Shown here piece by piece: positions 8,299 through 15,590 of a stretch of DNA of 22,335 nt (its first letter is position 1; the number at the start of each line of letters is the position of its first letter). Below the pieces are notes generated by a model. That model worked only from the letters and a program-made list of their open reading frames with translations. It was not told the DNA's origin and did not search any database. Origin of the DNA: an uncultured beta proteobacterium (lineage in GTDB: Bacteria; Pseudomonadota; Gammaproteobacteria; Burkholderiales; Burkholderiaceae). The position numbers and the translations under genes were made by a program. The DNA is taken from NCBI GenBank assembly GCA_903827075.1, contig CAIKGX010000112.1:1-22335 (forward strand). Direction: 5' to 3'.

Positions 8299-8498
8299 TA
8301 AAACTGCCCCGCCGCACGTTGACGACGTAGACGCGCCAAATAGATTTCACCCTCAACCAAATCTTGGCATTGCATGCACTTATTGCAAATGGAGGCCTGC
8401 TCTCTGAGATCGTCGATGGAATCAATTAGGTGGGCATCTAAGTATTCCCTCAAATCCTCGTCGAGCACCTCATTACAGAGGCAAATCACTTCAGCCAT
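8298..8498 (-). CDS. BFD-like [2Fe-2S]-binding protein
   Basis: A 66-residue protein with the cysteine layout of the BFD/Fer2_BFD domain: C6-x-C8, then C38-x2-C41, with an additional C44. The helical stretch between carries an acidic VLDEDLREYLDAHLIDSIDDL segment. Bacterioferritin-associated ferredoxin reduces the bacterioferritin core to release iron, and related domains serve as small electron carriers or sit inside larger enzymes. The spacing between cysteine pairs (29 residues) is slightly shorter than in E. coli Bfd, and no bacterioferritin gene is in view. It heads the operon with the EEP enzyme and cardiolipin synthase. I see no convincing Shine-Dalgarno before its ATG. The arginine-rich tail (residues 56-62) is unexplained. 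Confidence 0.75.
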   Translation of the reverse strand: MAEVICLCNEVLDEDLREYLDAHLIDSIDDLREQASICNKCMQCQDLVEGEIYLARLRRQRAAGQF

Positions 8499-8546
8499 GA
8501 GTTAAATTTAAGTTAATGAGTTGCATAAAGTCTATTTTGCCATTGC

Positions 8547-8561
8547 CTTGATAGAATCAAG
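8547..8561. repeat. Perfect inverted repeat just before tupB
   Basis: CTTGAT-AGA-ATCAAG, a 6-bp stem with a 3-base loop, ends 3 bases before the tupB ATG at 8565 and covers the place where a ribosome site would be. It could be an operator, or an RNA hairpin affecting translation of the transporter. It resembles an FNR/CRP box, but the spacer is three bases instead of four, so I do not call it one. Seen directly; function inferred. Confidence 0.45.
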
Positions 8562-8564
8562 CCC

Positions 8565-9260
8565 ATGTTTATCACTTTTCAAGACGCCTTCGCGCTGCTC
8601 ATGCACTTAGATCCAAGCGTGGTGGGTATCGTATTGGTCTCATTACAGGTCAGCTTAAGTGCCCTATTCTTTGGCACAGTGCTCGGCCTGCCGATTGGCG
8701 CACTGCTCGCCACCGAAGAATTTAAGGGAAAGAAAGCGATTACCGTCGTCCTTAATACTCTAATGGGCGTTCCTACAGTCATTATTGGAGTAGTGGTTTA
8801 CCTCTTACTTTCCCGTACAGGCCCATTGGGAGTATGGGGATGGCTATTTACTCCCAAGGGTATGATTTTGGCCCAAGTCCTGCTTACAACGCCCCTTATA
8901 GCGGCCCTTAGCAGGCAAATTCTGGAAGATTCTTGGAGAATTCATCGAGATTCCTTCTTGGCATTAAGACTACCGCGCCTTTCCTGTCTTAAATGGCTTA
9001 TTTGGGACTGCCGCTTTTCCCTCACCATTGCTGTCCTCGCTGGCCTAGCAAGGGCTATTTCTGAAGTAGGCGCAGTCATGATTGTGGGTGGCAACATCGA
9101 TCACTCAACCAGAACGATGACCACAGCCATCGCTTTAGAGACCAGCAAGGGAGATCTCCCTTTGGCATTGGCTTTAGGAATTATCTTGCTAGGCATTGTG
9201 CTGATGGCCAATCTATTTACATTTGCAGTGCGTCATGTTGCGGAGCGTCGTTATGGTTGA
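8565..9260 (+). CDS. tupB: Tungstate-type ABC transporter permease TupB
   Basis: A 231-residue inner-membrane permease with about five hydrophobic helices (near residues 15-50, 55-85, 95-115, 145-175, 195-225). Signature stretches are LGLPIGALLA, NTLMGVPTVIIGVVVYLLLS, LLTTPLIAALSRQ and, most telling, ARAISEVGAVMIVGGNI followed by TRTMTTAIALETSKGDLPLALALGIIL, which is characteristic of TupB rather than the molybdate permease ModB. Family members import tungstate, with some importing molybdate, using a periplasmic TupA. No TupA-like gene is adjacent: upstream is the divergent BFD-like gene and downstream only the ATPase. Placement beside a Mo/W formate dehydrogenase locus suggests it supplies the metal for that enzyme. 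A perfect inverted repeat sits immediately upstream. Confidence 0.87.
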   Translation: MFITFQDAFALLMHLDPSVVGIVLVSLQVSLSALFFGTVLGLPIGALLATEEFKGKKAITVVLNTLMGVPTVIIGVVVYLLLSRTGPLGVWGWLFTPKGMILAQVLLTTPLIAALSRQILEDSWRIHRDSFLALRLPRLSCLKWLIWDCRFSLTIAVLAGLARAISEVGAVMIVGGNIDHSTRTMTTAIALETSKGDLPLALALGIILLGIVLMANLFTFAVRHVAERRYG

Positions 9261-9963
9261 TCAGACCGAACAATTTACGAAGTTCATTGAGATCAATCAA
9301 GTCATCGTGAAGAGCAATGGTCGAACTATTTTGAATATCCCACACGCCATCATTCCAGCAGATCGTATATGCGCCTGTATTGGCCCTAACGGGGCCGGTA
9401 AGACGACCTTATTAAAACTGCTTGATGGCTTAATTGCGCCAGATTCAGGAAGCATTACTTATGCATTTTCACCAGTACGCTCATCCTTAGTCCTTCACCA
9501 TACCCCTATGATTAAGGCATCAGCTCTAACAAATATCAGTATGGTGAGAGATGTCGACTCTTTGATCACCTTACGAGATATTGAGGCGGTGATAAAACAA
9601 GTTGGCTTAGATACCTTAGCCAAGAGTCCCGCTCACAAACTTTCTGCTGGTGAGAGGCAAAAGCTTTGTTTGGGTCGAGCGATATTACAAAAACCCAACT
9701 TAGTTCTATTAGATGAGCCAACCGCCAATCTAGACCCCAACACAACCGAGCAAGTAGAAGAGATTATTCGTCAATTTAAACGCCAAGGCATTGACGTTAT
9801 TTTCACATCTCACCAACTTGCTCAAGTTCAAAGACTTGCTGAATACATTATCTTTATTGATCAAGGTGAGTTAAAAGAAAAAGGACCCGTAGGTCCCTTC
9901 TTTTCTAATCCACAGACATCAGCAGCGAAACGCTACCTCCATCATGAATTACTAGCAGATTAG
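9253..9963 (+). CDS. tupC: Tungstate-type ABC transporter ATPase TupC
   Basis: A 236-residue ABC ATPase energising the TupB permease at the cytoplasmic face. Seen: Walker A GPNGAGKT (44-51), signature LSAGE (130-134), Walker B LVLLDE (150-155), D-loop NLD and the H-loop histidine H187 in SHQ. The Q-loop is odd: where TupC relatives read VFQ, this protein reads VLHH, placing His82 at the Q position by eye. The start at 9253 is favoured by GGAG at 9242-9245 with good spacing, and the gene overlaps tupB by 8 bases in another frame. There is no C-terminal regulatory MOP-like domain, as expected for TupC and unlike ModC. It ends one base before the convergent stop of a formate dehydrogenase operon gene. 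Confidence 0.87.
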   Translation: MVDQTEQFTKFIEINQVIVKSNGRTILNIPHAIIPADRICACIGPNGAGKTTLLKLLDGLIAPDSGSITYAFSPVRSSLVLHHTPMIKASALTNISMVRDVDSLITLRDIEAVIKQVGLDTLAKSPAHKLSAGERQKLCLGRAILQKPNLVLLDEPTANLDPNTTEQVEEIIRQFKRQGIDVIFTSHQLAQVQRLAEYIIFIDQGELKEKGPVGPFFSNPQTSAAKRYLHHELLAD

Positions 9964-9964
9964 A

Positions 9965-10246
9965 TTACTTTGCTACTGGTGCTGGTGCTGGTACAGCTGC
10001 AACAGGCGCTACAAATGGAGGGGGTGCTGTGCAAGCACCAGGCGCTGGAGTACCGGGAGCCCTAAATTGATCAGCTACTTTGTTCATAGACTGACAAAGC
10101 TGAAAGGCGCCAACTCTTCCAGCATAGGCTGTTTTAGCTTTTGCGAGATCTGCAATAGCTTGCGCTTCTGGAGATAGCGGCGGCAACGCAGCAAATACTG
10201 AAGCCGTTGTAAGTGTACAGAGAGTGAAGGCGATGAGTTTTTTCAT
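9965..10246 (-). CDS. Small secreted Pro/Ala-rich protein, last gene of the formate dehydrogenase run
   Basis: A 93-residue protein I cannot name. A clear Sec signal peptide (MKKLIAF followed by a hydrophobic core) ends in SVFA before residue 20, so it is periplasmic. The mature part has a helical, Ala-rich LSPEAQAIADLAKAK segment, two cysteines (C51, C72) that could form a disulfide, and a low-complexity tail of Pro-Ala-Val (about residues 64-93). The start at 10246 is supported by AAGGAAGA upstream; longer in-frame starts reach into the gamma subunit gene and lack the signal peptide at the N-terminus. It lies 10 bases after the gamma subunit gene, so it is very likely co-transcribed with formate dehydrogenase. 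Short secreted proteins of this look occur elsewhere in betaproteobacteria, as far as I recall, without assigned function. Confidence 0.7.
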   Translation of the reverse strand: MKKLIAFTLCTLTTASVFAALPPLSPEAQAIADLAKAKTAYAGRVGAFQLCQSMNKVADQFRAPGTPAPGACTAPPPFVAPVAAVPAPAPVAK

Positions 10247-10256
10247 GGCTTCTTCC

Positions 10257-11324
10257 TTATTTATTAATCTTGTTGTACCAGATCTCATGGTGCTCTTTAG
10301 CCCATGCAGCATCTACATAACCGGTTTTCATACCATCGATGGATCCTTGCATACCAATGGTGCCGATATAAATATGACCCATTGCCATTGCCGTCATGAA
10401 GATAGCAGCAGAGCTATGAATGATATTGGCTAATTGCATAGTGCCGCGCAAGTATTGAATATCCATAAATGGAACGATCATGTCGAGTACGAATCCAGAG
10501 GCAGAAATAATCAGACCCAAGAAAACCATTCCGAACCAGAACCAGAACTTTTCACCAAAGTTGAAGAATCCTGCAGGCACGTGTTTACCGGAAAAAATTC
10601 CTCCAAAGGACATTAACCAAGCCATATCACCCTCTCCAAAAATATTCTTACGAACAAACAAGAGGAAGAAGATCACAATACTGAGAGTAAAGAGCGGGCC
10701 CGTAAAGTTATGAATGTTCTTGCAGATCATCAAGAATGAACCATAAGCTACGCCACCCATGAGGGGCATTGCAAAATACTTGCCATACAGAATCAAGATA
10801 CCGGTAAAGGCCAAAGCAATAAAACTAAATGCCATAGTCCAATGTGTAAAGCGGTCAAAGCCATTAAAGCGCTTAATTTTTACCCCGGTTAAAGGCTCGC
10901 TTAATTTAATCGAGCCCTTCATGGTGTACATTGCCACAACAGCAAAGAAGGCTAAGGCTAGCAACCAAGCGCCGTATACAGTAATCACACCATTACGAAT
11001 CAAACGCCACTGCTGACCAGATCGTTGAATAAGTACACTCGCCTCTTTATCAGGAATGCTGACAGAGTTATATGGATCGCTATTTGCCGTATCCCAAATA
11101 AAACCTGCACCAGGCTCAGTATTTGCAGGCCGGGATTGAGCTTCGCTACCTTTAGCCAAGTTACTAGGGTTCGCTGGCACATATAAAGGATGGTCAACAC
11201 CACTAGGCGAAGGAAGTGGAACCATCTGAGTGCGCTCCGCAAAGCTCACCCCACTTGCAAGACTCAGCGACAATCCAGCAGCCACCACCAAAGTGCGTAG
11301 AACTTTAGAGAATGATCGATTCAT
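10257..11324 (-). CDS. fdhC: Formate dehydrogenase gamma subunit (cytochrome b556)
   Basis: Membrane anchor of a respiratory formate dehydrogenase, 355 aa, carrying electrons from the beta subunit to quinone. A signal peptide (cleavage near residue 29, VSFA) precedes an exported region of about 80 residues. Membrane helices lie near 113-134, 162-181, 204-224, 260-280 and 300-322. Four histidines match the two-haem pattern of FdnI: H161, H205, H303 and H317, the last pair 14 apart exactly as in E. coli (H155/H169). The long N-terminal exported extension is absent from short FdnI and typical of the longer FdhC-type subunits. A good ribosome site (AAGGAT) precedes the ATG. It follows the small lipoprotein gene and precedes the small secreted protein gene. 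Confidence 0.92.
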   Translation of the reverse strand: MNRSFSKVLRTLVVAAGLSLSLASGVSFAERTQMVPLPSPSGVDHPLYVPANPSNLAKGSEAQSRPANTEPGAGFIWDTANSDPYNSVSIPDKEASVLIQRSGQQWRLIRNGVITVYGAWLLALAFFAVVAMYTMKGSIKLSEPLTGVKIKRFNGFDRFTHWTMAFSFIALAFTGILILYGKYFAMPLMGGVAYGSFLMICKNIHNFTGPLFTLSIVIFFLLFVRKNIFGEGDMAWLMSFGGIFSGKHVPAGFFNFGEKFWFWFGMVFLGLIISASGFVLDMIVPFMDIQYLRGTMQLANIIHSSAAIFMTAMAMGHIYIGTIGMQGSIDGMKTGYVDAAWAKEHHEIWYNKINK

Positions 11325-11371
11325 ACAAATATCCTTAAACGTTTTCGTTTTATTTATTGTTGTTTAACTGA

Positions 11372-11608
11372 TCACTTAACGCGTGAATACTCAGACTGAC
11401 TCTGATTGCGTTTATTAATCGCTTCCGTCCAGCTTTCCTGATTACCCGGCGTCCAACCTTTAGTCATAAAGCCATTATCTGCACCCATATAAGGAGCAAC
11501 GTCAGGACGTTTTGCGGCCTTAGCTGCAATATCTGGAGGTTCAGAGCAAGCGGATAGCGCGAACCCTGCGGCCAGACAAAGCCCAAGAATTTTGAAATTC
11601 AATTTCAT
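11372..11608 (-). CDS. Small lipoprotein between formate dehydrogenase beta and gamma genes
   Basis: A 78-residue protein with a textbook lipoprotein signal: MKLNFKILGL, a hydrophobic core and the lipobox L18-S-A-C21. The mature chain is about 58 residues, polar, and reads APYMGADNGFMTKGWTPGN followed by a helical QESWTEAINKRNQSQSEY stretch. No catalytic motif is visible and no metal-binding cysteine other than the lipidated one. Its ATG overlaps the stop of the beta subunit gene (ATGA, 4 bases), which makes translational coupling to the enzyme likely. A following Ser at +2 does not suggest inner-membrane retention, so it may go to the outer membrane. I infer an accessory or assembly role for the periplasmic enzyme; no known family comes to mind. 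Confidence 0.72.
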   Translation of the reverse strand: MKLNFKILGLCLAAGFALSACSEPPDIAAKAAKRPDVAPYMGADNGFMTKGWTPGNQESWTEAINKRNQSQSEYSRVK

Positions 11609-12264
11609 GATTTCGCTCCTGGAATTTTGGCAGATGGGGTTGGCGTTGGTGCTGGTGATCCTGATGGGCCGTATGCAGTAGACCAACCGAAGATATTAGA
11701 ACCGGCGTATTTACCATTGGACTCACGAACCGCTACACGCTTGCTATAGATAGTAGAGATGACTTCACTGTCTCCACCAATCAAAGCCTTGGTTGAACAC
11801 ATCTCAGCACACAAAGGCAGCTTACCTTCAGCCAAACGATTGCGACCGTATTTTTCAAACTCTGCAACACTGCCGTTCGCTTCTGGGCCACCACTACAGA
11901 ATGTGCACTTATCCATTTTGCTACGTGAACCGAAAGCGCCTTTACTTAAGAATTGTGGCGCGCCAAATGGGCATGCGAAAGAACAGTAACCGCAACCGAT
12001 GCAGATATCTTTATCATGCAATACCACGCCCTCATCGGTGCGGTAGAAGCAATCGACTGGACAGACGGCCATACAAGGCGCATCTGAGCAATGCATGCAC
12101 GCCACTGATACTGATTTTTCTTGTCCGATGATGCCGTCATTTACCGTTACAACGCGACGACGTTGAATGCCCCAAGGAACTTCATTTTCATTCTTACAGG
12201 CAGTGACACAGCCGTTGCATTCAATGCAGCGCTCGGTATCACAAATAAATTTCATTCTTGCCAT
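11605..12264 (-). CDS. fdhB: Formate dehydrogenase beta subunit, four-cluster ferredoxin
   Basis: Electron-transfer subunit of 219 aa carrying electrons from the alpha subunit to cytochrome b. Sixteen cysteines fall into the four-[4Fe-4S] DmsB/FdnH pattern: C13-x2-C16-x2-C19-x3-C23, C56-x2-C59-x4-C64-x3-C68, C88-x2-C91-x2-C94-x3-C98, and C120-x2-C123 with C152-x3-C156. It has no signal peptide, as expected for a subunit exported with alpha on the Tat pathway. It is shorter than E. coli FdnH and lacks that protein's C-terminal membrane helix, ending instead in a Pro/Thr/Ser-rich tail (about residues 200-214). AGGAG at good spacing supports the ATG. The gene lies 27 bases after alpha and overlaps the lipoprotein gene by 4. 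Confidence 0.93.
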   Translation of the reverse strand: MARMKFICDTERCIECNGCVTACKNENEVPWGIQRRRVVTVNDGIIGQEKSVSVACMHCSDAPCMAVCPVDCFYRTDEGVVLHDKDICIGCGYCSFACPFGAPQFLSKGAFGSRSKMDKCTFCSGGPEANGSVAEFEKYGRNRLAEGKLPLCAEMCSTKALIGGDSEVISTIYSKRVAVRESNGKYAGSNIFGWSTAYGPSGSPAPTPTPSAKIPGAKS

Positions 12265-12291
12265 GGTGTTCTCCTGACTTTATTTTTTAAC

Positions 12292-15276
12292 TTAGGCAAA
12301 TTTTTCGATTTGGCACATAGTGGTTTTGGTTTCTTGCATCATCGTCACCATGTCATAGCCGTAGGTCGTTGCAGTGTTGACTGCCTCACCGAGTACGATT
12401 GGGGCTGCCCCTTCTGGGTAGTATTTACGCAAGTCATTGCCCTGCCACCAGCCAGCAAAGTGGAATGGTACAAATGCAGTTCCTTGATCAACCCGCTCAG
12501 TAAGTAAGGCGCGAACCTTAATTCTGGCTCCAGTAGGCGATTTAACCCAAACATAATCCCAGTTCTTAATGCCACGCGCTTCAGCAGCCTTGGGATTAAT
12601 CTCCACAAAGTTCTCCTGTTGCAACTCGGCCAACCAAGGATTGGAACGGGTCTCGTCTCCTCCGCCCTCATATTCCACCAAACGACCCGAAGTCAGAATG
12701 ATTGGGAATTTTTCATACAGTTTCTCGTTTAAGTTTTTATCTTGAAGTGTTTTATACAACGTTGGTAAGCGCCAGAAATTTTTCTTATCTGCCGCAGTTG
12801 GGTATTTACGCATCATTGGCTCATTAGTACTGTAAAGAGCCTCGCGGTGAATCGGAATAGCGTCTGGGAAGTTCCAAACTACAGCGCGCGCCTTTGCATT
12901 ACCGAATGGATGGCAACCGTTTTTCATCACTACGCGCTGAATACCGCCAGAAAGGTCAGTCTTCCAGTTTTTACCTTCAGCAGCCTTTTGCTCTTCCTCT
13001 GTCAGCTGACTCCACCATCCTAACTTTTTCACAAATACGTGATCAAACTCTGGATATCCCGTCGTAATAGCGGAGCCTTTGGAATATGAGCCATCCTCAG
13101 CCAACAAATTCTTGCCATCTTTCTCAACGCCAAAGTTAGCACGGAAATTACCACCGCCTTCCATCACACTCTTGCTGGTGTCATAGAGGTTTGGTGAGCC
13201 TGGATGCTTGATCGCTGCCGTACCATAGCAAGGCCAAGGCAAGCCGTAGTAATCACCTGTCGTGTTGTAGCCAGTCACAGGATCGATACCGCCACGGGAC
13301 TTGAGTGTCTTCGGATCAAAAGTAGCCACCATACGCATATGGGCTTTTAGACGCTCAGGTGTTTGACCTGTGTAGCCAATAGTCCAAACTGAGCGATTAA
13401 TCTCGCGCAAAATGGATTCAATTTCTGGCTCTCTCCACTGTTTACCAGCAAATTTCGAGCTAAGCATCTTGTAGTTAACAGACAATTCTTGACCAAATCC
13501 AAGCCGGTCAGCAAATGCCTGCATGAGCACATGGTCAGGAACCGACTCAAATAATGGGTCGATGACTTTTTCACGCCATTGCAAGGAGCGGTTAGAAGCG
13601 GTTGCTGAACCAGTAGTTTCAAATTGCGTTGTTGCTGGCAATAAGTACACGTTGCGGTTTTTATTAACCACATCGCCCTCTGCTGGAGGCATTGCTGCCA
13701 TCGCAGCAGTCGCGCTTGGGTATGGATCAACCACTACTAGTAGATCCAATTTATTCATTGCGCGCTTCATATCTAAGCCGCGAGTTTGGGAGTTAGGTGC
13801 ATGACCCCAGAAGAACAAACCTTTAACATTGGTCTGCTGGTCAATCATGTCATTCTTTTCTAACACCGCGTCAACCCAACGTGAGACTGTTGTGCCGGAC
13901 TTTTCCATCATATCTGGAGCATAACGACCTTTAATCCACTCGTAGTCAACGCCCCATACGGTAGCAAAGTGTTTCCATGAGCCAGCTGCAAGACCGTAGT
14001 AACCAGGCAATGAATCAGGGTTAGGACCCACATCAGTTGCGCCTTGAACGTTATCGTGACCACGGAAAATATTGGCTCCGCCGCCAGACTTACCGATATT
14101 ACCCAATGCTAATTGCAAGATGCAAGAAGCGCGAACCATGGCATTACCAATGGTGTGCTGGGTTTGGCCCATACACCATACCAAAGTGCTTGGGCGGTTC
14201 TTGGCCATTGTTTCGGCTACTTTATACATCTGCGCCTCTGGAACGCCACATGCCTGCTCTACATTAGCTGGAGTCCACTTTTCCATTACTTCTTTGCGGA
14301 TCTCATCCATGCCGTATACGCGGTCATTAATGTACTTCTTGTCTTCCCACCCGTTATTAAAGATGTGATACAGAACACCAAACAAGAATGGAATATCAGT
14401 ACCAGAACGAATGCGTACATACTGATCAGACTTCGCTGCAGTACGGGTATAGCGTGGATCGACCACAATCACTTTGCAACCATTTTCCTTGGCATGCAAC
14501 AAACTGAGCATGGAGACAGGGTGAGCTTCAGCAGCATTTGAACCAATGTACAAAGCAGCCTTTGCATTCATCATGTCGTTGTAGCTATTGGTCATCGCAC
14601 CATAGCCCCAAGTGTTTGCAACACCGGCAACTGTAGTGGAGTGGCAAATACGGGCTTGATGGTCTGTATTGTTTGTGCCAAAGAAGGAAACCCACTTACG
14701 CAGTAAATAGGCCTGCTCGTTGTTATGCTTGGAAGATCCGATAAAGAATAAGGAATCAGGGCTGTACTTAGTACGCAGGTCCTTCATTTGCGCACTAATT
14801 TCAGTGAGCGCTTGATCCCAAGAGATGCGCTGATATTTGCCATCAACCAATTTCATTGGGTAACGTAAGCGGAAGTCGCCATGACCGTGCTCACGTAATG
14901 CGGCACCCTTGGCACAATATGAGCCCATATTAATTGGGGAATCAAATACCGGGTCTTGACGCACCCAAACACCATTTTCAACAGTAGCGTCCGTTGCACA
15001 ACCCACTGAGCAATGGGTACAAATGGTTCGCTTAACCTCTATCTTACCTTTGCCATCTAGCATTGCCTTACTTGGCTCAGCCACTGCCTTTTGCACCAGA
15101 CTGAGTTGACTTGCAGCAATACCAGCACCTACGCCAACGCCAGAGCGTTTCAAGAATGTGCGGCGATCCATAGTTGGTACTGCAGATTTGAGGCCTCGTG
15201 ACAAGCTACCGATTAAACGGGATGCTGGAACCGAACGGCTGCTTTGTGGGGTATTGGATTTACGAGTCAGACTCAT
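12292..15276 (-). CDS. fdhA: Formate dehydrogenase alpha subunit, molybdopterin catalytic, Cys type
   Basis: Catalytic subunit of 994 aa that oxidises formate to CO2 at a Mo- or W-bis(MGD) centre in the periplasm. A Tat signal is present (DRRTFLKRSG, R38-R39, then a hydrophobic stretch to about 66). It is preceded by an unusually long basic N-region of 36 residues that includes an internal Met36. The [4Fe-4S] ligands are C86, C89, C93 and C121, followed by conserved K123. The metal ligand is C211 in ARICHS with adjacent H212, so the enzyme is cysteine- and not selenocysteine-type. Later stretches include WGHAPNSQTRG, LTSGRLVEYEGGG and the molybdopterin-binding C-terminal domain. AGGGA upstream supports the longer start. 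It stands between the small Tat protein and beta genes. Confidence 0.95.
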   Translation of the reverse strand: MSLTRKSNTPQSSRSVPASRLIGSLSRGLKSAVPTMDRRTFLKRSGVGVGAGIAASQLSLVQKAVAEPSKAMLDGKGKIEVKRTICTHCSVGCATDATVENGVWVRQDPVFDSPINMGSYCAKGAALREHGHGDFRLRYPMKLVDGKYQRISWDQALTEISAQMKDLRTKYSPDSLFFIGSSKHNNEQAYLLRKWVSFFGTNNTDHQARICHSTTVAGVANTWGYGAMTNSYNDMMNAKAALYIGSNAAEAHPVSMLSLLHAKENGCKVIVVDPRYTRTAAKSDQYVRIRSGTDIPFLFGVLYHIFNNGWEDKKYINDRVYGMDEIRKEVMEKWTPANVEQACGVPEAQMYKVAETMAKNRPSTLVWCMGQTQHTIGNAMVRASCILQLALGNIGKSGGGANIFRGHDNVQGATDVGPNPDSLPGYYGLAAGSWKHFATVWGVDYEWIKGRYAPDMMEKSGTTVSRWVDAVLEKNDMIDQQTNVKGLFFWGHAPNSQTRGLDMKRAMNKLDLLVVVDPYPSATAAMAAMPPAEGDVVNKNRNVYLLPATTQFETTGSATASNRSLQWREKVIDPLFESVPDHVLMQAFADRLGFGQELSVNYKMLSSKFAGKQWREPEIESILREINRSVWTIGYTGQTPERLKAHMRMVATFDPKTLKSRGGIDPVTGYNTTGDYYGLPWPCYGTAAIKHPGSPNLYDTSKSVMEGGGNFRANFGVEKDGKNLLAEDGSYSKGSAITTGYPEFDHVFVKKLGWWSQLTEEEQKAAEGKNWKTDLSGGIQRVVMKNGCHPFGNAKARAVVWNFPDAIPIHREALYSTNEPMMRKYPTAADKKNFWRLPTLYKTLQDKNLNEKLYEKFPIILTSGRLVEYEGGGDETRSNPWLAELQQENFVEINPKAAEARGIKNWDYVWVKSPTGARIKVRALLTERVDQGTAFVPFHFAGWWQGNDLRKYYPEGAAPIVLGEAVNTATTYGYDMVTMMQETKTTMCQIEKFA

Positions 15277-15346
15277 ATGTTGTCCCTGAGAAAGTTTTTA
15301 TATTTATATGAAAACGGGTATATCGAATGAAATCAGAAATGAATGC

Positions 15347-15568
15347 TTACAGCATTGTGGTTTCGTAATACTTGCGAATATGGGCAGAGAGTTGATAGCC
15401 ATCATCTTTATTGCTAACCGTGCTACCGATCTCTTGTATGACCGCTTTACCAATAGAAGTCTGAGATGCGACTGCGACCGCTCCAACAGTAGCGCCAGCC
15501 CCAATAAAGAACTTGCGGCGGGAAGGTTTATTTTCCTCAAGTGCTGCAGTGGTAGTTTTTGTGCTCAT
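15347..15568 (-). CDS. Small Tat-signal protein of the formate dehydrogenase region
   Basis: A 73-residue protein of the family described as formate dehydrogenase region Tat target. A twin-arginine motif, SRRKFFIGAG (R17-R18), is followed by an Ala/Val-rich hydrophobic segment to about residue 38. A short tail then ends in YQLSAHIRKYYETTML. Such proteins occur directly upstream of alpha subunit genes in many proteobacterial operons; their role is not established, with a function in Tat escort or assembly being usual speculation. The start is well supported by ACAGGAG eight bases upstream. It begins the structural half of the locus after a 122-base gap that contains an FNR-like palindrome, so a separate promoter may lie here. 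Confidence 0.85.
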   Translation of the reverse strand: MSTKTTTAALEENKPSRRKFFIGAGATVGAVAVASQTSIGKAVIQEIGSTVSNKDDGYQLSAHIRKYYETTML

Positions 15569-15590
15569 GTCGTGCTCCTGTTAATTATTC

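Noticed and set aside
9968..10020. Short GGTGCT-type repeat
   Set aside because: It merely encodes the Pro/Ala tail of the small secreted protein; too short and irregular to be a separate repeat element.
13347..13730. Long open frame on the minus strand inside fdhA, in a different frame from it
   Set aside because: It lies wholly within the well-supported alpha subunit gene and encodes no recognisable domain; a shadow frame.
14113..14541. 142-codon open frame on the plus strand opposite fdhA
   Set aside because: Antisense to conserved coding sequence, no ribosome site, and composition that follows the complementary codons.
12292..15276. Possible selenocysteine in the formate dehydrogenase alpha subunit
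   Set aside because: The metal ligand codon gives Cys (C211 in ARICHS), and there is no in-frame TGA, so no selenocysteine insertion is needed.
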